From positions 13,071 through 32,954 of the forward strand of contig DAZU01000107.1 in the NCBI GenBank assembly GCA_002507425.1: 19,884 bases of DNA, read 5' to 3'. Shown in pieces: positions 1-7,535 of this stretch. Position 1 is the first letter of the stretch. Every line of letters begins with the position of its first letter. The position numbers were made by a program, and so were the translations under genes. The notes under the pieces are model-generated. The model saw only the letters and a program-made list of their open reading frames with translations, was not told the origin of the DNA and searched no databases. This DNA comes from Euryarchaeota archaeon UBA53 (GTDB lineage: Archaea; Thermoplasmatota; Poseidoniia; Poseidoniales; Poseidoniaceae).

Positions 1-653
1 GTTTGCATACCTGTCGCAATTACTATTCCCACAGCCCTGCCGGTAGAAATGGTTGTTCCCATGTACATCATATTCCGTCTCTCAGCGAGGATTGTATTTT
101 CAGATAGAGGTTCTATAGAAATTTTTGTAGGCATAGATTCACCAGTCAGCGCAGATTCGTCAACTTTACATTGCCATGCTTCTGAAACTCTTAGATCAGC
201 GGGTACTTTGTGTCCCTCATCCACTTTTACTAAATCGCCAGGCACTAATTCTACTGTGCTAACCTCTAACTCCATCCCATTACGACATACCACGCACTGT
301 GAAACTGTCATTTGCTTTAAGGCCCCCATTTCCTGTTCGGCCTTGTTTTCCTGCCAATAGCCAAATATTGCATTGGCTGTCAGAACAATAGCAATAAAAA
401 TTGCATCGCCCGGTTTATCGGGATGGGTAATTAAGGCTAGTAAACCAGCTCCAATCAACAAGTAACTCATTGGATCATGGTATTGGGATAAAAACCTCAA
501 AATTGCTGAGGTTTTTTCAGGTTCTACTAGTTTGTTTTCACCAAATTGGTCAAGACGTTTTTCAGCTTCTTCCGAGGTTAGTCCTCCAAGTGGTGTAGAA
601 TACTCAAGTAGAGTTTCCTCAACCGATTTAGCGTACCAACCTACCGCTTCCAT
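1..653 (-). CDS. P-type cation-transporting ATPase, type II, N-terminal part (cut by window edge)
   Basis: Reading the minus strand from the ATG at 653 gives 217 complete codons that run off the left end. The start is preceded by a GGTGGTG Shine-Dalgarno-like run. Residues 1-60 look like the cation-ATPase N-terminal domain (LGGLTSEEAEKRL, FGENKL). Hydrophobic segments follow at about 63-75 and 83-100. The actuator domain follows, with VPGD at 137-140, DESALTGES at 165-173 and the start of the GTTISTGRAVGIVIATGM strand at 199-216. The TGES loop drives dephosphorylation in the transport cycle of this superfamily. The phosphorylation motif DKTGT and the ion-binding helices lie outside the window, so Ca2+, Na+, H+ or other specificity cannot be read. 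The layout resembles Ca2+/Na+-type (P2) pumps rather than heavy-metal pumps, because no N-terminal metal-binding domain is present. It is divergent from the OPT transporter gene. Confidence 0.93.
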   Translation of the reverse strand, partial: MEAVGWYAKSVEETLLEYSTPLGGLTSEEAEKRLDQFGENKLVEPEKTSAILRFLSQYHDPMSYLLIGAGLLALITHPDKPGDAIFIAIVLTANAIFGYWQENKAEQEMGALKQMTVSQCVVCRNGMELEVSTVELVPGDLVKVDEGHKVPADLRVSEAWQCKVDESALTGESMPTKISIEPLSENTILAERRNMMYMGTTISTGRAVGIVIATGMQ

Positions 654-772
654 GTCACCACCGATGCTGTTGCCGGCCTGTTGCTAAATTCTTGCGACTT
701 ATCATTGTAGGGGTGGGGCATCCAATGTGTTAATTCCGATTGTTTCACAAACAGAAAGGTGGTCGCAGATGC
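654..772. promoter_or_regulatory. Divergent intergenic region between the P-type ATPase and OPT transporter genes
   Basis: This 119-bp gap must hold the promoters of both divergent genes. A Shine-Dalgarno-like AAAGGTGG (755-762) lies 10 bases before the ATG at 773 and supports that start over the upstream TTG at 740. Weak AT-rich stretches at about 684-692 (CTAAATTCT) and 730-736 (TTAATTC) could be TATA elements, but neither is convincing. No RNA gene or inverted repeat was seen. Confidence 0.4.
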
Positions 773-2896
773 ATGAGCGGACTTGGTGAGCCTTGGATAC
801 CTGCCAATGCTAACATCAAGGAACTAACAAAACGTGTAATCGTAATCGGGGTTATTTTAGGCGCATTAATGACAGCAGCAAATGCATATCTTGGTCTTTA
901 CGTAGGAATGACAGTTTCTGCTTCTATCCCCGCAGCTGTAATGAGCATGTTGATATTGCGTGGTCTCAAATTCAAAGAGGTTACAATACTGGAAAATAAT
1001 TCAGTACAAACAATGGCTAGCGCTGGCGAATCATTAGCCGCTGGAATTATTTTTACTGTTCCTGCATTATTAGTTTTAGGAATTTGGAACGATATTCAAT
1101 GGTTAGATACATTCCTTATCGCAATTTTAGGAGGTCTCCTTGGTACGATGTTCACAATCGCTTTGCGTCGTTTGTTCATAGTTGAAGAGGCTTTACCATA
1201 TCCAGAAGGAGTAGCCTGTCGTGAAGTCCTTGTTGCCGGTGAAAAAGGTGGGTCGGGATTGATTGCAATTGTTTACGCACTCGCCATTGGGGCAATTTAT
1301 GGATGGATGATAAAAGCCTTCAAAGCAACTCAGTATAAATTGGAAGGAGTTTCTGGCGCCTTTGGAACCAGATTTTATTCGGGAAGTGAGCTATCTCTTG
1401 CTTTATTGTCTGTTGGCTACATAGTAGGTTTGCGTATAGCCTCATTCATATTTCTTGGCGGAGTGTTAGGATTTGTTGTTCTTGTTCCTATATTTGGCAT
1501 GATTAATGGATTTCCCGATGGTAACGTTTTGAATGGAGTCCAAACCATGATTGACAAGGACGATTACAAGGCTGTTTGGATAGAACAGATCAGATATGCT
1601 GGTGTGGGCGCAATGGTAGTTGGGGGCGTTTACACACTTTGGTCAATGCGTAAAACAATTATTGAAGGCCTTTCAAAAGCAATAAAGAAAACTGATCAGA
1701 ATGTTGAGCAAAAGCGAACTGAGATAGATTTACCTCTCAACAAAGTTATGCAATTTTGTGGAGTTTTGGTAGTCTTAATTTTCTTATTTTACTATTATGC
1801 AACAGGCAGCCTTGTAATGGCACTTGCCGGCGCTTTATTCTTAGCAGTAGTATCATTCTTTTTTGCTGCCGTTGCAGGTTACATAGCAGGGGTAGTTGGA
1901 TCGTCAAATTCTCCAGTTTCTGGTATGACTATCGCAACATTACTTTTCACCATTGGACTTGTCTGGGTGGTGGGCGGATTGATATTGGACATGAATGAAA
2001 GGGATATGATGGTTGCAACCATGTTTATTGCTGCAATAGTCGCTACATCTGCAGCGATTGCTGGGGACGTAATGCAGGACCTCAAAACAGGACACATGGT
2101 TGGAGCCACGCCATGGAGACAGCAAACTGCTGAGATTATTGGAGTTGTTGTCGGAGCATTGGTAATAGGTCCCGTTTTATCCATATTACACAAAGCATTC
2201 TACATTACGCAAACAGCATGTTATCGATCAGAAGGAGATGGTTCGGCGGTTTGCGAAGATGCATTGTTTGCACCTCAGGCTGAATTAATTGGAGCTATTG
2301 TGCAGGGTGCATTTGGTGGAGAACTAAATTTACAGATGGTTTTACTTGGAGCAATAATAGCTGTAATATTAATACGACTAGGAATGCCTGTGATGAGTGT
2401 TGCTATTGGTATATATTTACCATTATATCTTTCTGTTCCTATAATGGCAGGAGGAGTAATATCGCACATCCTTCTTTCTAGCGCAAGATTACGAATTGAC
2501 GAAACACTGGACGGAGAGCCTAGCAAAGAGGCTAAATTTGCCATCAAGGAAGTCCAAGACAAGGGCGTATTGATAGGAGCAGGATTTATCGCTGGAGAAT
2601 CACTGATGGGTGTTCTACTAGCAGTGTTCATAGTAGCGGACAAGAATTTCCCAAACAATGGAATTCTTCCAAGTGATTGGTTTGGAGGAATCGGCACTCT
2701 AGGGGATATGTTTTCGTTTTTGTTCTACCTGTGGTTTGTAGGCATATTTGTGATGCTTTCAGCTAGAGCCTTGCCAAATAAGGGCCAATTAGGTTCTGAT
2801 TGCATGTATGTCCTGGCTGATGGCGCAAATAGGTTGAGAAAGGCTTTTACGATTCCCAACATAAACTTCCCCAAAACCGAAGACAACGAAGATTAA
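773..2896 (+). CDS. OPT-family oligopeptide/metal-chelate transporter
   Basis: The protein has 707 residues and is highly hydrophobic, with roughly 14 to 16 membrane-spanning segments. It carries the conserved N-terminal signature of prokaryotic OPT proteins, NAYLGLYVGM at residues 37-46, followed by SIPAAVMSML. Glycine-rich helices such as AGYIAGVVGSSNSPVSGM (about 374-391), a run typical of the family, appear in the middle. OPT proteins are proton-driven importers of oligopeptides or, in the YSL branch, metal chelates. The substrate here cannot be read from sequence. The reading frame extends upstream to a TTG at 740, but the ATG at 773 has the better ribosome binding site and starts exactly where the family begins. 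The downstream transketolase gene starts 64 bp after the stop, so the run may be co-transcribed, although there is no metabolic link. Confidence 0.92.
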   Translation: MSGLGEPWIPANANIKELTKRVIVIGVILGALMTAANAYLGLYVGMTVSASIPAAVMSMLILRGLKFKEVTILENNSVQTMASAGESLAAGIIFTVPALLVLGIWNDIQWLDTFLIAILGGLLGTMFTIALRRLFIVEEALPYPEGVACREVLVAGEKGGSGLIAIVYALAIGAIYGWMIKAFKATQYKLEGVSGAFGTRFYSGSELSLALLSVGYIVGLRIASFIFLGGVLGFVVLVPIFGMINGFPDGNVLNGVQTMIDKDDYKAVWIEQIRYAGVGAMVVGGVYTLWSMRKTIIEGLSKAIKKTDQNVEQKRTEIDLPLNKVMQFCGVLVVLIFLFYYYATGSLVMALAGALFLAVVSFFFAAVAGYIAGVVGSSNSPVSGMTIATLLFTIGLVWVVGGLILDMNERDMMVATMFIAAIVATSAAIAGDVMQDLKTGHMVGATPWRQQTAEIIGVVVGALVIGPVLSILHKAFYITQTACYRSEGDGSAVCEDALFAPQAELIGAIVQGAFGGELNLQMVLLGAIIAVILIRLGMPVMSVAIGIYLPLYLSVPIMAGGVISHILLSSARLRIDETLDGEPSKEAKFAIKEVQDKGVLIGAGFIAGESLMGVLLAVFIVADKNFPNNGILPSDWFGGIGTLGDMFSFLFYLWFVGIFVMLSARALPNKGQLGSDCMYVLADGANRLRKAFTIPNINFPKTEDNED

Positions 2897-2960
2897 GTTG
2901 TCTAAATATAGCAAAATCATCAATAGCCATAGTCAAAAGCATGAAAATGGCGGGGCTAAC

Positions 2961-3788
2961 TTGGTAAGTAAAACTGTATCCGAATTAGAAGAGATGGCTA
3001 GAAGGTGTCGTGTGGAAATCTGCAAGATGACTCACAGAATACAGGCAGGACACCCCGGTGGATCATTGTCAGAAATAGATATTTTGTGTGGCTTATACGG
3101 TCGTCGACTGAGATATCGGCCGGAGGAACCAGATTGGAATGACAGAGACCGATTTATACTTTCGAAAGGGCATGCATCCCCAGGGATGTATGCTGTTTTG
3201 GCAGAAGTTGGATTCATATCTCATGATGATCTTAAGTCATACCGAGTAAAAGGTGGAGTTTGTCAAGGCCATGTGGATAGTAAGTGGTGTCCAGGTGTTG
3301 ATTTTTCTGCTGGAAGCCTTGGAATGGGATTGTCATTTGGTTTAGGTTGTGCAATTGCTGCGAGACTTGAGGGGTCATCACGAAATGCGTATGTCATGGT
3401 AGGCGATGGAGAAATACAGGAAGGCAGTATATGGGAAGCAGCCATGGCTGCTGCTCACCATGAACTTGGAAACCTGAAATTATTCATTGATTGTAATGGA
3501 ATTCAAAATGATGATTTCTGTGATGCTCAAATGCGTATGTTCGATATCCCTGCGAAATGGAGAGCGTTCGGTTGGTCTGTTCGAGTAATTGACGGACATG
3601 ATATGAATGAAATTATACAAGCTATTGAATGGATGGATACTGTTCAAGACAAACCATGCGTTGTGATAGCAAATACAGTCAAAGGAAAGGGTGTCTCGTT
3701 TATGGAAAACAATCCTGCGTTTCACGGAGCGGCTCCAAACGATGCACAGTTGAGGCAAGCCTTGATTGAACTGGGGGTAGAACAATGA
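2961..3788 (+). CDS. tkt: Transketolase, N-terminal (thiamine-diphosphate binding) subunit
   Basis: This is the first half of a split transketolase, which moves two-carbon units between sugar phosphates in the non-oxidative pentose phosphate pathway, in the cytoplasm. With a TTG start at 2961 the product has 275 residues, close to archaeal stand-alone N subunits. The frame is open back to a TTG at 2898, which would add 21 low-quality residues. The run GGCGGGG just upstream of 2961 may act as ribosome binding site. Key features are GHPGGSLS at 30-37, SKGHASPGMY at 68-77, AGSLGMGLSFGLG at 117-129, and the diphosphate motif GDGEIQEG at 148-155 closing with Asn179. The stop overlaps the start of the C subunit gene by 4 bp (ATGA), which implies coupled translation and an equimolar complex. 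Confidence 0.94.
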   Translation: MVSKTVSELEEMARRCRVEICKMTHRIQAGHPGGSLSEIDILCGLYGRRLRYRPEEPDWNDRDRFILSKGHASPGMYAVLAEVGFISHDDLKSYRVKGGVCQGHVDSKWCPGVDFSAGSLGMGLSFGLGCAIAARLEGSSRNAYVMVGDGEIQEGSIWEAAMAAAHHELGNLKLFIDCNGIQNDDFCDAQMRMFDIPAKWRAFGWSVRVIDGHDMNEIIQAIEWMDTVQDKPCVVIANTVKGKGVSFMENNPAFHGAAPNDAQLRQALIELGVEQ

Positions 3789-4723
3789 GTCGAATGGCTG
3801 CTACTAGAGATGGTTATGGAGAAGCTCTTTTGGAGTTAGTTGCTAATCCAAAGGTTGTAGTTTTAGAAGCAGATTTAGGTAAATCGACAAAATCGCTTCA
3901 TTTTAGAAACTCACACCCTGAAAGAACAGTGTCTTGCGGCATTGGAGAACAGAATATGTTGCTTATTGGCGCTGGCTTAGCATCTAGCGGGTTTATTCCC
4001 TTTGCAAGCACATTTGCAATATTCACAGAAAGAGCATTTGAGCAAATGCGAAATGGTATAGCTAGGCCGGATTTAGCAGTACACCTGTGTGGATCTCATG
4101 GTGGAACTCACACAGGTACTGATGGTTCCAGTGCGCAATCAATCGAAGACCTAGCTATTTATCGAACTTTACCCAATGTTGTTGTGATTCACCCTTGCGA
4201 TGATATATCGACTAAAGAGTTGACAATGCAGCTACCAAATTTGAATAAGCCATCATACATGAGAACGGCTAGGAATAAAACGCCTGTGCTATACGAGGAT
4301 CGGTTAAGTGAGATTAAAATTGGTAAAGGTATTGAATTAACAAGCGGTGATGATGTCGCAATAATAGCGTGTGGTGTTCTTGTTCATGAATCGATCAGGG
4401 CAGCAGAAATTCTAGAGGAAAATGGAATTAATGCTACCGTAGTAGACATGCATACAATAAAACCCCTTGACAAAGCCCTAATCGACAAGTTATCAACTAA
4501 ATGTGGGGCTATTGTAACCGCAGAAGATCATTCCGTAATAGGGGGTTTGGGTGGCGCTGTTTCGGAATACGTCGTATCATCTAATCCAATACCGATTGAA
4601 AAAATAGGTGTCAATGACAGATTTGGGGAATCGGCAGAAGCGGACGAAATGCTAGAGATTATGGGACTTAAATCAAACAACATTGTTGATGCGGTCCACC
4701 GAGTGCTATCAAGGAAGAGTTGA
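3785..4723 (+). CDS. tkt: Transketolase, C-terminal (pyrimidine binding and C-terminal) subunit
   Basis: The 312-residue product is the partner of the preceding gene. It contains the pyrimidine-binding fold with the cofactor-activating glutamate in CGIGEQNM (Glu55), the loop HLCGSHGGTHTGTDGSS near 104-120, and the C-terminal transketolase domain from about residue 195 (VAIIACGVLVHESIRAAEIL, then TVVDMHTIKPLD). A stand-alone 1-deoxyxylulose-5-phosphate synthase or a pyruvate dehydrogenase beta subunit would share the fold. The adjacent matching N subunit and the transaldolase downstream make transketolase by far the best reading. The ATG overlaps the upstream stop by 4 bp. Split transketolases of this kind are common in archaea and some bacteria. 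Confidence 0.94.
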   Translation: MSRMAATRDGYGEALLELVANPKVVVLEADLGKSTKSLHFRNSHPERTVSCGIGEQNMLLIGAGLASSGFIPFASTFAIFTERAFEQMRNGIARPDLAVHLCGSHGGTHTGTDGSSAQSIEDLAIYRTLPNVVVIHPCDDISTKELTMQLPNLNKPSYMRTARNKTPVLYEDRLSEIKIGKGIELTSGDDVAIIACGVLVHESIRAAEILEENGINATVVDMHTIKPLDKALIDKLSTKCGAIVTAEDHSVIGGLGGAVSEYVVSSNPIPIEKIGVNDRFGESAEADEMLEIMGLKSNNIVDAVHRVLSRKS

Positions 4724-4749
4724 AGCACTGTCTTTACGTGGGTAAACTT

Positions 4750-5409
4750 ATGGAATTCTTCTTGGATACCGCAGATGTTGATGAAATTAGAGAAATTGCC
4801 TCATGGGGAATATTAGATGGTGTCACGACCAACCCCTCGTTAATAAAAAAAAGTGGGAGAGATTTCAAAACTGTTGTAGCCGAAATTGCATCGATATGCG
4901 ATGGCCCAATATCAGCAGAAGTCACCGCATTGGATACCCAAGGAATGGTCGACCAAGGTCGGGCATTGAAAAAAGAACTTCCTGAAAACGTCATAATAAA
5001 AATACCATGCACTCCAGAAGGATTAGCAGCAACAAAAATACTCAATTCAGAAGGTATCAATACAAACGTTACACTGGTTTTTTCTGCTGCACAGGCCCTG
5101 ATGGCTGCCAAAGCGGGAGCAACTTATGTTTCTCCTTTCATTGGTCGAGTAGATGATACAGGATCGGACGGAATGACTTTGATAGCAGAGATAATGTCAA
5201 CATGGGAGAATTATGACATCAAAACGAAAGTATTGGCGGCGTCTATAAGACACCCAACTCATGTTTTAGCATGCATGCAACTAGGTGCCCACACAGTGAC
5301 TATGCCTACAAAAACCTTCAGACAATTGATGAAACATCCTCTAACAGACAAAGGCCTCGAAGGATTTTTGAAAGACTGGGCCGAGGTAGAAGCAGCGGGT
5401 AATGCTTGA
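4750..5409 (+). CDS. tal: Transaldolase, small FSA/TalC-type fold
   Basis: The product has 219 residues, the usual size of the short transaldolase/fructose-6-phosphate aldolase family. The start MEFFLDTADVDEI matches the family N-terminus, so I prefer the ATG at 4750 over the TTG at 4720 that overlaps the upstream stop. DGVTTNPSLI is at 23-32, the Schiff-base lysine is Lys84 in IIKIPCTPEG, and SPFIGRVDD is at 128-136. Glu57 (SAEVTA) and Phe130 stand where fructose-6-phosphate aldolase has Gln and Tyr, while true transaldolases have Glu and Phe. I therefore infer dihydroxyacetone transfer between sugar phosphates rather than free aldolase action. It follows the split transketolase directly, giving a compact non-oxidative pentose phosphate unit. 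Confidence 0.93.
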   Translation: MEFFLDTADVDEIREIASWGILDGVTTNPSLIKKSGRDFKTVVAEIASICDGPISAEVTALDTQGMVDQGRALKKELPENVIIKIPCTPEGLAATKILNSEGINTNVTLVFSAAQALMAAKAGATYVSPFIGRVDDTGSDGMTLIAEIMSTWENYDIKTKVLAASIRHPTHVLACMQLGAHTVTMPTKTFRQLMKHPLTDKGLEGFLKDWAEVEAAGNA

Positions 5410-5449
5410 TGCGAACGATTGATAATGAGAACCAAACCACAAGAAAATA

Positions 5450-5462
5450 GGAGGCGGTTATT
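5450..5462 (+). promoter_or_regulatory. Shine-Dalgarno GGAGG followed by an apparent ATT start codon
   Basis: GGAGG at 5450-5454 (AGGAGG if 5449 is counted) is the strongest ribosome binding site in the window. Five bases later, at 5460, is ATT in the frame of the downstream gene. An in-frame TAG at 5448 closes the frame upstream, and no ATG, GTG or TTG occurs in that frame until 5541. The TTG at 5461 is in another frame and meets a stop after eight codons. Confidence 0.6.
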
Positions 5463-6014
5463 GTCGACGAACACAATGATAAGGTAAAACGTCTTTTAGA
5501 TGGTGAAATCGATGAGGCCGAAATCGCCGCAGACCCTGTTTTGTCATCTCTTGCAGAGAGAATTTTTGGTCTAAATATCGAACCAATAACACCCACCAAG
5601 CCCAGCCAAGGAGTGGACTTACAGAATGTCGAGGTTGTAACTGCTGTTGGTGGACAAGATCCAATGATTGAGGTCGTCCCAGGCCTAGAACCAAAACAAT
5701 CTGTCGATGTATTGGAGATGCCTCCTTTACCCAAAGCTACTAACACAAAATCAACTAACCTGAAGCTGAAATCGTTTGGGTTTGTCTCCTTTTTTGCTGC
5801 CGTTGGGAACATTTTTGGGATATTTGGTGGATTAAATTCACTTTGTGATGGCAGTAAATGTAATTCAGAAGCAACTAGGTTAAATTGGATTGACTTGCAC
5901 AATATCACAAATGAGGCTGGATGGTCATTGCCTTATCCTGAATTGGGAATACCTGATTACGTTGCACTAGTTTGTAGCCTCTTAGTTCTAATTATTGCTT
6001 TCACAAAAAAATGA
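5460..6014 (+). CDS. Unrecognised small membrane protein, probable ATT start
   Basis: I do not recognise the family. From ATT at 5460 the product has 184 residues. From the first conventional in-frame start, TTG at 5541, it has 157. The extra 27 residues (DEHNDKVKRLLDGEIDEAEI, then DPVL) are charged, helical and read like genuine coding sequence leading into SSLAERIFGL, and they follow a strong GGAGG. The TTG at 5541 has no ribosome binding site. The middle is a low-complexity acidic/proline linker, followed by a hydrophobic segment (FVSFFAAVGNIFGIFGGL), a short extra-membrane stretch with two cysteines (CDGSKC), and a C-terminal hydrophobic segment ending in Lys-Lys. A two-helix membrane protein with a soluble N-terminal region is the simplest picture. 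It lies between tal and proS on the same strand and is probably co-transcribed with them. Confidence 0.7.
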   Translation: MVDEHNDKVKRLLDGEIDEAEIAADPVLSSLAERIFGLNIEPITPTKPSQGVDLQNVEVVTAVGGQDPMIEVVPGLEPKQSVDVLEMPPLPKATNTKSTNLKLKSFGFVSFFAAVGNIFGIFGGLNSLCDGSKCNSEATRLNWIDLHNITNEAGWSLPYPELGIPDYVALVCSLLVLIIAFTKK

Positions 6015-6046
6015 GTATTCGCCAAGTCACATTCGGAGTTGTATAA

Positions 6047-7534
6047 ATGGGCAAGGCAAAAAGGGGAATTCCATCGAAATCTGAGGATTTTAACTCATGG
6101 TATCCATTTATTGTTGAGGCAGCTGAATTGGTTGACAAGCGCTACCCAATTAAAGGAATGGATGTTTGGCGACCCTATGGTTGGAAAACCATGAAACTGA
6201 TAGATTCACTTACCCATTTAGAAATGGAGAGAACCAATCACGAGGAAGTCAATTTTCCTTTATTAATCCCCGAAAATTTGTTAGAAAAAGAAAACGCTCT
6301 TGTCTCCCGCCTAAAGAGGGCAAGAGAAGAAGGTGTTGACCCTGATGATTTGAGGGATGAGAATGATGAGGGCGGTTTTAAAAAAGAGGTTTATTGGGTT
6401 AAACATGCTGGTGAAAATGACCTGGAAATACCGATGTTTTTACGACCTACAAGCGAAACAGCGATGTATACAATGTTCCCACTTTGGATAAGGTCACACA
6501 AAGACCTACCCCTAAAAGTGTATCAAATGGTGAACACTTTTCGTTATGAAACTAAACAAACCCGTTCATTTATCAGAGTTAGAGAAATTCATTTTTTTGA
6601 GGCTCACACTGCTCATGCAGATGAGGATTGTGCAACAAAGCAAATAGAGCAAGACTTGGAAATTGTTGATAATTTAATGCATGATTTATGCCTACCAATA
6701 ATAAAAGCCAAGCGACCTGTTTGGGATACTTTTCCTGGAGCATTCTACACAATTGGAATAGACGCTATCATGCCTAATGGAAGAACACTCCAGGTGGCTT
6801 CATGTCACCACTATCGCGACCAATGGGCTAAAGCATTTGATCTAACATATGAAAACCTTGATGCAAAACAGGAATACTGTCACCAAACTACGTATGGAAT
6901 GTCAGAGAGATTAATGGGTGCAATTGTGGGAATGCATGGAGACGACAGTGGATTAATTCTCCCACCAGCAATTGCCCCGTTTCAGATTGTGATTTGTCCA
7001 ATGATTAGGAAGGACTCAGACATAGATGTGGTTTCTAAAGCGGAAGAATTGGGAGATAAACTGAAGTCAGCAGGATTGAGGGTTAAAGTAGATTCAAGAG
7101 ATATCCATGCTGGTCAAAAATACTTTGATTGGGAAATCAAAGGGGTGCCCCTAAGGCTAGACCTAGGACCTCGAGATATCAAAGCTGGAACGGCTTTTGC
7201 AGCAAGAAGAACTGGAGGAAAGGAACCACTTCCGTTAGATAATATAGTGGATGAATGCAACAGAGTTCTGATCGAAATAGCTGATGAATTGCGAAGTAGG
7301 GCCAAATCCCATACAGAGAATGTTGTTTTACCATTGTCTAGTTTGGAAGATATCGATGAAGGAAAGATATACGAAATCCCATTTGATGGAACCGATGCTC
7401 ATGCTGAAACTATAGAAAAGAAAACAGGACTATCTTTTTTGGGAGATTCTACTTCTCCATACTCTAGTGAAATGCCCTGCTTTATGTCGGGGAAGTTAAC
7501 CCGACGCAGAGTGATTCTAGCAAAGACATATTGA
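6047..7534 (+). CDS. proS: Prolyl-tRNA synthetase, archaeal/eukaryotic type
   Basis: This class II synthetase charges tRNA-Pro with proline. The product has 495 residues and starts at ATG 6047, with GGAG eight bases upstream. Motif 2 is visible as RPTSE at 133-137, FRYETKQTRSFIRVRE at 165-180 and the EAHTAH proline-pocket region at 185-190. Motif 3 is YGMSERLMGAIVG. An anticodon-binding domain follows (IAPFQIVICPM, then KVDSRD and GVPLRLDLGPRD), and then the extra C-terminal domain ending in the conserved tyrosine. That domain is oddly depleted of cysteine: the usual CxxC near the end reads CFMS (Cys478 to Ser481) and the other expected pair is missing. It therefore probably binds no zinc. 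An acidic insertion lies at 88-112. The gene converges with srp54, with one base between the two stop codons. Confidence 0.97.
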   Translation: MGKAKRGIPSKSEDFNSWYPFIVEAAELVDKRYPIKGMDVWRPYGWKTMKLIDSLTHLEMERTNHEEVNFPLLIPENLLEKENALVSRLKRAREEGVDPDDLRDENDEGGFKKEVYWVKHAGENDLEIPMFLRPTSETAMYTMFPLWIRSHKDLPLKVYQMVNTFRYETKQTRSFIRVREIHFFEAHTAHADEDCATKQIEQDLEIVDNLMHDLCLPIIKAKRPVWDTFPGAFYTIGIDAIMPNGRTLQVASCHHYRDQWAKAFDLTYENLDAKQEYCHQTTYGMSERLMGAIVGMHGDDSGLILPPAIAPFQIVICPMIRKDSDIDVVSKAEELGDKLKSAGLRVKVDSRDIHAGQKYFDWEIKGVPLRLDLGPRDIKAGTAFAARRTGGKEPLPLDNIVDECNRVLIEIADELRSRAKSHTENVVLPLSSLEDIDEGKIYEIPFDGTDAHAETIEKKTGLSFLGDSTSPYSSEMPCFMSGKLTRRRVILAKTY

Positions 7535-7535
7535 C

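Noticed and set aside
49..360. Plus-strand open frame of 103 codons at the left edge
   Set aside because: It is the reverse of the P-type ATPase actuator domain, whose minus-strand reading shows the DESALTGES motif.
5318..5908. Long minus-strand open frame (196 codons) opposite tal and the small membrane protein
   Set aside because: Its translation is serine-rich with no domain or ribosome binding site. The plus strand has convincing genes over the same span, including Schiff-base and membrane motifs.
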